DNA from: Bog-950 sp964493695
GTDB taxonomy: Bacteria; Bacteroidota; Bacteroidia; Chitinophagales; LD1
Direction of reading: 5' to 3'
Length of the DNA: 64,000 nt
Assembly (NCBI GenBank): GCA_964493695.1
Contig: CAZBPG010000002.1
Coordinates: 69,258 to 133,257 of the forward strand
A program made the translations under genes and the position numbers. This document shows positions 15,701 through 22,134 of this stretch, in pieces; the stretch's first letter is position 1; every line of letters begins with the position of its first letter. The notes under the pieces are model-generated. The model was given only the letters and a program-made list of their open reading frames with translations. It did not search any database and was not told the origin of the DNA.

Positions 15701-18308
15701 GGTGTTCTTTACAAGTACTTTTGGAGGCTTCAGCCCGCCACAGAATGTAGGTGGTGCTTCGCGTATACCTAACGGATTTGATTCTGATGCCACCAGCAAT
15801 TGGATGCGGAATGAATTCACAGGCTTTGGTATTCCGGGCTTTAATACCGCAACCCCTATATCGGTGGAGGCTATTAATACACCTGGGGCAGTAAATGCCA
15901 GGTACAATGTATGGACCGGTAACGTGAGCAACGATTGGTCGGTAGCTGCCAACTGGACTAATAACACAGTGCCTGCATTTACTATAGATGCAGTTATACC
16001 GAATGTAACAAATGACCCTGTTTTCCCTACAGGAGTTTACCATGCTTCGGCCCGTTACCTGGTTTTGGAAAACAATTCTTCCTTGGATATGACCACCGGT
16101 GACTTGTCGGTTTACGCAAATGTTTTAACGGCCAATAACGTTACTGTTACAAACGGTGTGTTAATCATGAGCGGCTCATCGGCTTCTACCGTTACAGCAA
16201 ATAACATAACTTTAGAAAAGTTACACATCAATAACACGGCTGGAGTTACATTAATTGGAAACATTGCCCTTACCGATGCCCTCGTAATGCAGCAGGGCGA
16301 TGTAACTAACAGCGGAAGCGTTACCTTAAAATCTAACCTGACCAGCTCAACCGGTTCAGCGGCTTACTTCGATAACTTCACCTATCCAGGCACAGCAGGT
16401 ATCTTTACCGGTGACCTCACCCAGGAAGTTTATGTGCCTACCTCGGGTATACACATGATGGGTGGTATGGCGAGTACCTTCGACATTGCTACAGAGTTAA
16501 CCGAATTGAATCTGGGTTCAAGCATCAATCCGGGCAACTATATTATTTCTAACAATTGCAACTCACTGCAAACGGCAGGCAACTCACCTTATGGTCCGCT
16601 GTTAGCCTGGGACGAGCAGGCGACATTCCCTACTTCCTGTGCGCAGGAAGGATACAAGGTGATGGCCAGCGGCACAACCGCAAACGGTCAGGGGTTTGCA
16701 GCTAACATTAATGCAGGCACTACAGTATCGGTAACCGGTACACCTAACATGGCTAATCCGGCAGGTTCCAATCCAACCCGCGGAATTACTTTGTCAACCG
16801 GTGCAACAATTAATACACCTACGCAAAGCGGCACTTCGATATATAGCAACAACGGAAGCCCGTATACCACTATGCAGCGCGGCTGGAATCTGGTAGCTAA
16901 CCCTTTCAATGCACCATGGAAATGGAGCAGAAAAGGAAACACCAACATCGGTGCACAGGCGTATCGCTGGATAACCACCGGAAACTTCAGAGGAACCTAC
17001 CAGCCGGTGGCAGAAGGCGATGTGCTTGCTATCGGTCAGGGCTTATTTGTTCAGGCACTCAGCGCCACCACGCTTGAGTTTGACGGCACTCAACGTCAAA
17101 CCTCCAGCACCGCGGTATTCCTGCAGACAACTTCAGGTCCCGATTTGGAAGTGGTGGTGAGCGGTAACGGCTTCTCGGACGTGACCAATGTTCGTTTCAA
17201 CGACCAGGNNNNNNNNNNTACATTCGATTCTGAAATGGATGCTTATAAACCATGGGGCAATATGGACCAGCCTACTTTGTTTACCGATGTAAACGGAATG
17301 AAGATATCTATCAATAACCTGCAGAGCATCAACAGCGCTCCGAATGTAGTGATGGGACTGTTCCCGGGAACAAACGGTACTTATACCCTGTCCTTCAACA
17401 ATCTCGGCAGCTTTGACCCCACCTCTTACATTTATTTAGAGGACAAACAAACCGGTGGCCCGTGGTTAGATGTGAGAGCGAACAGCAGCTACACGTTTAC
17501 TTCGAATACTACCGATGCGGTTGACCGTTTTGTGCTGCACTTTACACCGGCTGCAGAAATTGCAACGGTAAACCAGAACTGCAACACACCGGGAACCATC
17601 AGTATCACTCAACAGGGAACTGCCGACTGGACTTATATTGTTACCGATAACAACAATGCAACAATATCCAGCGGGTTACTTAACCAGGCTTCACCGGTTA
17701 CTGTAACCGCACCGGCAGGAACCTACACACTTACACTCGTTGACGCCAACAACTACACCGTGATGAAAACCATTACTGTAGATGGCTCTCAACCGGTTAC
17801 TGCAACCGCTACGGTTTCTTCCACCGCAGTAGAAACTAACGAGGATGTAACATTTACTAATACCACACAAGATGCAGTAACCACTGTATGGGATTTTGGT
17901 GATGACAACACTTCAACCGATGCAACGGCTACACACAGCTACGCAACTGCCGGAACTTATACCGTAACGCTTACCGTGACCAATGAGGACGGTTGCAGTT
18001 CAACAATTGCTCAAACCATTACGGTTACCGAGAAAGTGGTTAGCGGTTTGAACAACATTACCGACAACAAGGGCATCCGCATCTGGGGCAACGAGAATAA
18101 AGTGTTCATTGACTTCAGTAAACAGATGAAGGTTGATGCCGAAATCCAGATTTACAATTTGTTGGGTCAGCAGTTGGTTAACGATAGGTTTGGCAGAAGC
18201 ACGGTTTACTCCAAATCAATCCATAATCTAGAAGCGGCTTATATGATAGTAAGAGTGAAGAACGATGGTGTAGTTACTACGAAGAAGGTGCTTATTACCA
18301 ATAAGTAA
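6741..18308 (+). CDS. Giant secreted modular protein with T9SS sorting domain
   Basis: A 3855-residue cell-surface or secreted protein. A hydrophobic export segment (LLAAAVLLLFTTSKSWG, about residues 30-46) follows a long N-region. Then come Ser/Thr/Gly-rich beta-helical repeats (about 50-650), a second beta-helix of Asn-rich turns (about 920-1670), a fibronectin-III domain split by a lamin-tail-like domain (FISEYVEGSSSNKYIEIYN, about 1915), a choice-of-anchor-D-like domain (about 2262), a lectin-like beta-sandwich (about 2490-2740), a second anchor-D-like and a second lamin-tail-like domain (to about 3035), a PKD domain (VWDFGDDNTSTDATATHSY, about 3715) and a C-terminal T9SS type A sorting domain (about 3771-3855, ending KKVLITNK). 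Ten Ns interrupt codons near residue 3490. Likely an adhesin or matrix protein; the ligand is unknown. Confidence 0.9.
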   Translation: MANSTLPCNVLNKVLSTRTALTGKPFSKNLLAAAVLLLFTTSKSWGGVKTATISANIAYGSIVWTPAGAPVAGDDVVLNNNTANTYTVSAVPAAIPATGSFASFTIGGSGSGRIVLTGATSTVWTTAFVANNNVTFGGGTVALGVSLTSAAMTSATSSVATAKNVIITFGSTIGIGTGGILTVNGTGSISINGNATGLLTTANTQVVVTNGASITYTLTGQACQPAAMTVLSGGTLYITGASGSNTISQFPAAAISMAGTLRIGGNLATVGGSNNISYTGTPILRYSNTGAFSATIREFPATGVSTVIRDGTSGQTVTLNGDITRSITTLTMTSGHLALTSSDNLTVTGASTWTTNNITVPASSTLTLSGAISNNGTTIVASGGAVALTGAGGTMNFNNTTAQIQLTSTGALNITSTHATPLTRTSGIITATGGSCTVSFSPASAQNWTVPASLMSGTWALATLTLNMGTTGSVVLNNTNNITVATNFNLTSGKTIINTGYIQLAVGCNFIGTPGVDNMIVTSSTGDFRRVIGSNGIGYNFPIGENTGTAEYSGFALTFASGASSQVVGFRVVDGIPTSNPAAYISRYWVSSFSGSTTYNYSMNLPYNGSTGDVVGSESLMKSAYRVSGSWISVGTVNTSSDLIGYSGLTSATGPLTTNNQFTGLDVACATPTAPNSFNLSAISNSSTPVTMAGTVGFSATTNVTGLVIFANSTNTPAAPADGVDYAVGDVLPSGAICIYKGGTPSTSMAWSYDASLTGGTDLSPSTFYYFNSFSYSSGATCNTRYSSTYVASTMGPGITAGTYPTVGNCVGVQTASFPYTATTGAPDQYNIVWDNLNSDAIAAGFVNVQAGATYTTGFTSLPASPVSIAIPAGVAPGVYTGKLNVKNSSTGYTILDNGGGTASLQTVQVTVVANTGISGTKTVGTGGDYLTFNGASGLFAAINTNGLSGNLTVNVISDITETTTTALNQVANYCGGPFTITIQPVDATLRTISGSLATSLIQFAGADNITVDGNYSGEGRYLRFKNTNTSTGNVFYLTNDASFINIANCDIQGISSNAANAVINIGAGTATGNNNIYIDNNLIHDAGTGLYPLQLIYSNGSAGFPNNTISITNNELYNFSSFGGGAGARRAYAINVTNTGNGSNWTITGNSVYNTFIDGTGFQTAISFVPGVSSTNNTISSNWIGGKSANGGTANTPWQNSYDNYSSGENRGVGIIVTAGDVLVDDNKITNIWWSNGDYSGFVCLHILGATNVTVTNNEFGSGTAGTPDNTKIIRVSGGGVSLGAAPGYIYGVWNQSTNSSTTTYDGNNFYYLWQSGGCSSCEGGNVHCIAHQTAGPAIITNNVINGAQGSGYYWNQYGFRVEPSTSTSGNMIANNIVAGPYVNGSGVGSGVTNVGIYVRALGTNTVSGTIKENVVWDMRSNEVEGYTEGIYILANGGGNGNWNITNNQVTLKNNGNTGVPIGLYGIEVDLNSASTTTVDYNSVYISGSNGGSPVNGYDFSSYAFFRYPNQTGTVTGDATTIRNNIFINTRVVSNGLTSGHYAIANLANSLTNWSVSDNNLLVTGNGSKSFLGYYGANRATLSDWQTATGKDAGSFTATYTSGSSNFASTTLNPDNLFNNALSDLHISFLDLESNKFADNRAAVVSTVTDFDGDARDVTTPDIGADEFTVPSHFIATTTASYGPFCTNASSNVSVAYSSIGTFTGTFHVQISDASGVFPSNTNDNLIGSGTSPISATVPSGLAAGTGYKVRVINNGPDTYGVSNPAAFTINAAPATPTFTAATSTNNNLTPCLVSNNYTINPQSGYNYSWSVPVGWGAVTGGTTNQITVTPSLAAGNVTASVTIAGCAAATASLSVAPITIPAAPVANGNITPQTTGVNATDFTANWGAVSSASGYYLDVSASPTFGSTIYATDLFISEYVEGSSSNKYIEIYNGTGADVGLADYRLRLYVNGGSSPTNDIQLSGNLSAGSTIVYKNTSAAAYGGSATSNAAVNFTGDDAVALYKISTTSNVDIIGRIGEDPGTAWASGVHSTGEKTLVRKVTVTGGVTTNPAGGFPTMVTEWDVYNQDDVSHLGSHTYNFTPSFVAPYNNYPVNGTAQAVTGLTTGDTYYYRVRATNACGTSVNSNVVEVTTVSACTAPSANATNLSNTTPAATTSIGLSWTAGTGADGYVVAIRTTDNDFSALTFPDAASLPAAGSSPWADNEVTNVVTGATATIPDLAPNTPYYFKVYAYRDCSGTYKFNNNNATDNPLSTATAVPASEISIKRTSNSVDVADGSTFSFGSVNVGSPLSIQFTIENAASATGDLTIPAVLSAGAPFSITGQPGATTLAPGASTTFTVLYTPVSGFSSYAFSFVNNDGNENPFNITFEGTGVPACVAPNPVTNVTLTPGAGNITGVIDAPAGGATGYLVVRNATGTLSGTPSGSYNFGDAFGTGTVVAYGTSTAFTSGGLNNNSAYYYFVFAYNNTGCFGGPAYAAGYNESETTLNLPYQAFDNFNRNNNNSVGEPSSLPGTNWAETESGATSARISANALMLERDGNGGTNGREYVSFDMSGKYPTTFSSAGSKLEWYFNVRQTRQDPAGFDGGNYGCAFILGSTSADVTSGDGYAVAMGNQGGGAATTEGIHLIKFTNGLDANSNLANVVSYFPGSFIIENEWSIKVTYDPATDDWQLFARNDGTYDGSFADPTTVTNTELRGTQMDDTYVSGNLSYLIPYWNRASGSSEYARFDNISVPLAEVNSSEIKVEYTTNNPVNIADGTSYNFGPVQVTGGTYTADFTITNIGTTNLSLGAISITGADAADFSYTSPGTASLAPNAAAAFTITFNPSSAGPQTADFSMINGDTDENPFNFTLNGEGTNTLPVINEFVADINGTDTYEYVEVFGEGSKNYSNLWVLGVEGDASNTGRIENVYQVGTTNAGGYWMNTVSGTDNIENNTITYILVEGFTGALNDFIDANGDGTIDNKPWNRILDDVAYRDVAGAKVYSSVFFTSTFGGFSPPQNVGGASRIPNGFDSDATSNWMRNEFTGFGIPGFNTATPISVEAINTPGAVNARYNVWTGNVSNDWSVAANWTNNTVPAFTIDAVIPNVTNDPVFPTGVYHASARYLVLENNSSLDMTTGDLSVYANVLTANNVTVTNGVLIMSGSSASTVTANNITLEKLHINNTAGVTLIGNIALTDALVMQQGDVTNSGSVTLKSNLTSSTGSAAYFDNFTYPGTAGIFTGDLTQEVYVPTSGIHMMGGMASTFDIATELTELNLGSSINPGNYIISNNCNSLQTAGNSPYGPLLAWDEQATFPTSCAQEGYKVMASGTTANGQGFAANINAGTTVSVTGTPNMANPAGSNPTRGITLSTGATINTPTQSGTSIYSNNGSPYTTMQRGWNLVANPFNAPWKWSRKGNTNIGAQAYRWITTGNFRGTYQPVAEGDVLAIGQGLFVQALSATTLEFDGTQRQTSSTAVFLQTTSGPDLEVVVSGNGFSDVTNVRFNDQXXXXTFDSEMDAYKPWGNMDQPTLFTDVNGMKISINNLQSINSAPNVVMGLFPGTNGTYTLSFNNLGSFDPTSYIYLEDKQTGGPWLDVRANSSYTFTSNTTDAVDRFVLHFTPAAEIATVNQNCNTPGTISITQQGTADWTYIVTDNNNATISSGLLNQASPVTVTAPAGTYTLTLVDANNYTVMKTITVDGSQPVTATATVSSTAVETNEDVTFTNTTQDAVTTVWDFGDDNTSTDATATHSYATAGTYTVTLTVTNEDGCSSTIAQTITVTEKVVSGLNNITDNKGIRIWGNENKVFIDFSKQMKVDAEIQIYNLLGQQLVNDRFGRSTVYSKSIHNLEAAYMIVRVKNDGVVTTKKVLITNK
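17209..17218. other. Assembly gap of ten Ns
   Basis: Ten undetermined bases inside the giant gene. The reading frame is the same on both sides (FNDQ before, TFDSEMDAYK after), so the gap size is probably close to true, though gap lengths can be arbitrary. Confidence 0.99.
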
Positions 18309-18334
18309 AACTCTAAATCCCTTGAAGGGAACTT

Positions 18335-18375
18335 AAATACAAACGCCTCTCAGTTTTTGAGAGGCGTTTGTATTT
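18335..18375. terminator. Strong bidirectional terminator hairpin
   Basis: An 18-bp perfect inverted repeat: AAATACAAACGCCTCTCA at 18335-18352 and its complement at 18358-18375, with a five-base loop. A/T ends serve both orientations. It lies between the giant gene (plus, ends 18308) and the sigma factor gene (minus, ends 18398), so it can end both transcripts. Confidence 0.9.
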
Positions 18376-18397
18376 ATGGCTTTCAGAGCCGGGTTGT

Positions 18398-18979
18398 TTA
18401 TCGGATGACTACCTGGTTTTCTTCCATCAGCCTTCTCAGGTTAATCAGCGCGTAGCGCATTCTTCCCAAACAGGTATTCATCGGAGATTTTGTATAATCC
18501 GAAACTTCCTTGAAGCTGAAGTTGAAGAAATGGCGGAGTATCACTACTTCTTTTTGTTCTTCGGGCAGCTGCTCAATTAACTCTTTCAGCTTGCCCTCAA
18601 ACTTTTCCAGATGAATATGCTCTTCTACAGGAATATCTTCAAACTTCATGTATTTAAAAACATCATCGCCCTCACTGGTAACAATACCCGGAGTGCGTTT
18701 CAGTTTACGGAAATGGTCAATGCATAAATTGTACGCAATGCGCGCCACCCAGGGGGCAAATTTGCCTTCCTCGTTGTACTTACCCCTGCGGAGGTAGTCA
18801 ATGGCTTTGATATACGTCTCCTGAAAAATATCTTCAGCGAGATAGCTATCCTTTACCATGAGGTAGATGGATGTGTAAATTTTGTCCTTGTGACGGATGA
18901 TTAATCTCTCAAGGGCAAGTTCGTTGCCAGCGAGGTACTGGTCTACCAGTTCCTGATCGCTCAATAAATGAGTGCGCAT
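18398..18979 (-). CDS. RNA polymerase sigma factor, ECF family
   Basis: A 193-residue sigma-70 family factor. Region 2 is clear (DKIYTSIYLMVKDSYLAEDI, then FQETYIKAIDYLR and PWVARIAYNLCIDHFRK) and region 4 follows (LPEEQKEVVILRHFFNFSFK with SPMNTCLGRMRYALINLRR). I chose ATG at 18979 (MRTHLLSDQELV), since the residues upstream of it are poor and unlike the family. This conserved Bacteroidota type has no adjacent anti-sigma gene here. It is transcribed toward the giant surface protein and shares its terminator. The regulon is not evident from the sequence. Confidence 0.9.
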   Translation of the reverse strand: MRTHLLSDQELVDQYLAGNELALERLIIRHKDKIYTSIYLMVKDSYLAEDIFQETYIKAIDYLRRGKYNEEGKFAPWVARIAYNLCIDHFRKLKRTPGIVTSEGDDVFKYMKFEDIPVEEHIHLEKFEGKLKELIEQLPEEQKEVVILRHFFNFSFKEVSDYTKSPMNTCLGRMRYALINLRRLMEENQVVIR

Positions 18980-19024
18980 GTGGTTACGTTTTATGGTTAA
19001 AAAAACGTAGAGGTCATGTATAGG

Positions 19025-19055
19025 CAACTTTGTTTTTGCGGATAACGGAATTCAA
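19025..19055 (-). promoter_or_regulatory. Weak candidate promoter of the ECF sigma gene
   Basis: On the minus strand TTG (19053-19055) is followed after 20 bases by CAAAGTTG (19025-19032), two bases off TAnnTTTG. The start codon lies about 45 bases further on. Low-confidence reading by eye. Confidence 0.3.
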
Positions 19056-19206
19056 TTCCAGCGAACGAAAACCTGAATCCTGATTAAAAAAATAATTAAA
19101 AAACCAAACGCAGGTCATCTTGTTCCGGATAGCTGTACCATTACGGTTACAACAGAAAAAACAAACGACAACCCGAAGTAGAGGAGAGTTCGATACTTAA
19201 ATTTTA

Positions 19207-19237
19207 ATTGAATAAAAAGCCCTAAAAATTACCTTTG
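19207..19237 (+). promoter_or_regulatory. Near-consensus Bacteroidota promoter of uvrA
   Basis: ATTG at 19207-19210, a spacer of exactly 19 bases, and TACCTTTG at 19230-19237, a perfect TAnnTTTG. The predicted transcript begins near 19244, about 44 bases before the uvrA start. Confidence 0.75.
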
Positions 19238-19287
19238 CAAACCTTAGAAAAAGTGAAGTAGATATTAGATTGCTATAGGACCTGTTT

Positions 19288-22116
19288 TTGATTTATGCTA
19301 CCGAAGATAAAAAAATAAAATTGAAACTTCCAAATAAATTTTCTGCCAGCGAAAAAAAAATCTTTATCAAAGGCGCCCGCGTTCACAATTTGAAGAACGT
19401 GGATGTTGAACTGCCCAAGAACAAATTCATCGTGATAACCGGAGTTTCCGGCTCGGGCAAATCTTCACTCACTATTGATACACTATATGCCGAAGGACAA
19501 AGAAGATACGTTGAATCGCTCTCTTCCTACGCGCGCCAGTTCCTCAACCGTATGGACAAACCCGATGTAGATTATATCAAAGGATTGTGCCCTGCTATTG
19601 CTATTGAACAAAAAGTGTCCACGCGAACCACCCGTTCTACAGTTGGCTCGCTTACCGAGGTATACGATTATCTGCGGCTTTTGTTCGCCCGGATTGGGGA
19701 AACCTATTCGCCTAAAACAGGTGAGTTGGTAATTAAGAACGAGGTAATGGATGTGGTGGATTTTATTTTTAAGCAAATTGAAGGCGATAAAATATTTATC
19801 TATTTCGAAGATAAGGTGCGTGAGAAGTTTGCGGACGATTTAAAACTTCTATTACAAAAAGGATTTACCAGAATAAAGTTTGGCGAAGAGGTCGCCAAGA
19901 TTGAAGAGTTGTTGGAGAACAAAGAAGCTTTGAAGAAAAAACAAACTTCTATAAAGGTACTGGTAGATAGATTGGTGGTAAAACACGATGATGAGGATTT
20001 AAAATCACGTGCGGCAGATTCCGTTCAGACAGCTTTTAGTGAAGGTCATGGTGATTGTGTAATTGAATATGGAGAAGGGAAATCGAAATCGTTTTCCAAC
20101 AAGTTTGAAGCAGACGGAATTTCGTTTGAAGAACCGAATCCTAATTTCTTCAACTTCAACAATCCTTACGGTGCCTGCAAAACCTGCGAAGGTTTCGGAA
20201 CAGTGATGGGCATTGATGAAGATTTAATTTTTCCGGATAAAGAGTTGTCGGTTTATGAAGGTGCTGTTTCTCCATGGAAAGGCGAGAAGATGAGTGAATG
20301 GGCCGAGCCGCTGATAAAAAAAGGTGTGCTGTTCGATTTTCCCATTCACCGTGCGTATAAAGACCTGGACGAAGAACACAAACAATTGCTTTGGAATGGT
20401 AACGAATATTTCAAAGGTCTGCATGATTTCTTCCGATATCTGGAAACCCAGAGCTACAAAATTCAATATCGCGTAATGCTTTCGCGCTTTCGCGGAAAAA
20501 CTACTTGTCCTGATTGTAAAGGTTCACGCATTCGTAAAGATGCGCAGTATGTAAAAATTCAGGGGCGCAATATTTCGGAGCTAACGTTGCTGCCGATTAA
20601 GGAGTTATATGTGTTTTTTAGAGAGGTTAAACTTTCAGAAGCCGAGAACACCATTGCAAAACGAATTCTGCTGGAGATAAACGGCCGTTTGCAAACTATG
20701 ATGGATGTGGGCTTGGGCTATCTTACACTAAACCGGTTGTCGAATACACTTTCCGGAGGAGAAACACAGCGGATTAATCTCACCCGTTCGATAGGAAGTA
20801 ACCTTACTTCTTCACTTTATATTTTAGATGAACCGAGCATTGGTCTTCACCAGCGCGATACCGAGCGTTTGATAAAAGTGCTGAAAAATCTCCGTGATTT
20901 AGGAAACACAGTGGTGATTGTTGAGCATGATGAAGACATTATGAAAACCAGCGACCACATTGTTGATATGGGACCTGAAGCCGGAATTTTGGGTGGAGAG
21001 GTGATGTATAACGGAAGTCCGAAAGAAATGCTGAAAGCAAAAACGCTGACGGCAAAATACCTGAATGGCGATTTGGAAATTGCTTACAACATTAAAAGAA
21101 GAAAGCCATCGAACTGGATTGAAGTAGTGGGAGCAACGCAGCATAACCTGAAAAACATCAGTGCTAAATTTCCGCTTGGTGCGTTAACTGTTGTGAGTGG
21201 GGTGAGCGGCTCAGGTAAAACCACTCTGATAAAAAAAATCCTTTACCCTGCCTTGATGCGAAGGTTTGACGGAGCAGGAGAAAAACCGGGAACCTTCAGG
21301 GAATTGAATGGCGATATGCAGCGCATTACTACGGTTGAAATGATTGACCAGAATCCGTTGGGAAGAAGTTCGCGCTCTAATCCGGTGACATATGTGAAAG
21401 CGTATGACGGCATCCGCGATTTGTATGCACGGATGCAGCTTTCAAAAATCCGCGGTTATCAGCCGAAGGATTTTTCGTTTAACGTAGAAGGCGGCAGATG
21501 CGAAACCTGTAAGGGGGATGGAGAAGTGATTGTTGAGATGCAATTTCTTGCCGATGTGCATTTGAAATGCGAAACCTGTAACGGGAAGAAATTCAAAGAA
21601 GAAGTTCTCGAAGTTCAATACAAAGGCAAGAACATTTATGAAATTCTTGAATTGAGTGTGGATGAAGCGGTAGAATTTTTTGCAGATGACAATGACACAA
21701 CTTCCAAACTTCTTCCGCTACAAAAAGTTGGTTTGGGCTATGTAAAGTTGGGGCAATCAAGTTCTACGTTGAGCGGTGGCGAAGCGCAACGCGTGAAACT
21801 GGCTTCGTTCTTAAATAAAGGCGCAGCACCCAATCCAATCCTATTCATTTTCGATGAGCCTACTACCGGTTTGCATTTTCATGACATCAATAAACTGATG
21901 TCAAGTTTCAATCAGTTGATAGAAGCCGGACACTCTGTAATTGTGATTGAGCACAACATGGATGTGATAAAATGTGCCGATTGGCTGATTGATTTGGGTC
22001 CGGAAGGTGGCGATGAAGGAGGGCAACTTGTCTACCAGGGTATACCCGAGGGAATCCTTGGTGTAAAAACTTCGTATACGGCTAAGTATTTGCAACCTAA
22101 ATTGCATCTCAATTAA
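19288..22116 (+). CDS. uvrA: Excinuclease ABC subunit A
   Basis: The damage-recognition ATPase of nucleotide excision repair, 942 residues, the usual length. It has two ABC modules: Walker A GVSGSGKSS (about 52-60) and GVSGSGKTTL (about 638), with signatures LSGGETQR (about 488) and LSGGEAQR (about 828). Zinc-binding cysteine pairs are present in both modules (CKTC and CPDC in the first; CETCKGDG and CETCNGKKF in the second). The start is TTG at 19288; an in-frame stop at 19276 leaves little other choice. It is preceded by a strong promoter and followed 18 bases later by the OmpA-like gene on the same strand. SOS control cannot be judged: no LexA-type site was recognised. Confidence 0.97.
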   Translation: MIYATEDKKIKLKLPNKFSASEKKIFIKGARVHNLKNVDVELPKNKFIVITGVSGSGKSSLTIDTLYAEGQRRYVESLSSYARQFLNRMDKPDVDYIKGLCPAIAIEQKVSTRTTRSTVGSLTEVYDYLRLLFARIGETYSPKTGELVIKNEVMDVVDFIFKQIEGDKIFIYFEDKVREKFADDLKLLLQKGFTRIKFGEEVAKIEELLENKEALKKKQTSIKVLVDRLVVKHDDEDLKSRAADSVQTAFSEGHGDCVIEYGEGKSKSFSNKFEADGISFEEPNPNFFNFNNPYGACKTCEGFGTVMGIDEDLIFPDKELSVYEGAVSPWKGEKMSEWAEPLIKKGVLFDFPIHRAYKDLDEEHKQLLWNGNEYFKGLHDFFRYLETQSYKIQYRVMLSRFRGKTTCPDCKGSRIRKDAQYVKIQGRNISELTLLPIKELYVFFREVKLSEAENTIAKRILLEINGRLQTMMDVGLGYLTLNRLSNTLSGGETQRINLTRSIGSNLTSSLYILDEPSIGLHQRDTERLIKVLKNLRDLGNTVVIVEHDEDIMKTSDHIVDMGPEAGILGGEVMYNGSPKEMLKAKTLTAKYLNGDLEIAYNIKRRKPSNWIEVVGATQHNLKNISAKFPLGALTVVSGVSGSGKTTLIKKILYPALMRRFDGAGEKPGTFRELNGDMQRITTVEMIDQNPLGRSSRSNPVTYVKAYDGIRDLYARMQLSKIRGYQPKDFSFNVEGGRCETCKGDGEVIVEMQFLADVHLKCETCNGKKFKEEVLEVQYKGKNIYEILELSVDEAVEFFADDNDTTSKLLPLQKVGLGYVKLGQSSSTLSGGEAQRVKLASFLNKGAAPNPILFIFDEPTTGLHFHDINKLMSSFNQLIEAGHSVIVIEHNMDVIKCADWLIDLGPEGGDEGGQLVYQGIPEGILGVKTSYTAKYLQPKLHLN

Positions 22117-22134
22117 AGCCGAATTGTTTCTACT

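Noticed and set aside
17209..17218. Frameshift in the giant gene
   Set aside because: The frame and typical motif continue on both sides of the ten Ns; it is a sequencing gap.
18980..19206. Hidden small gene or RNA between the sigma factor and uvrA
   Set aside because: No ORF with support, no stable hairpin with T-tract, and the region is accounted for by two divergent promoters and leaders.
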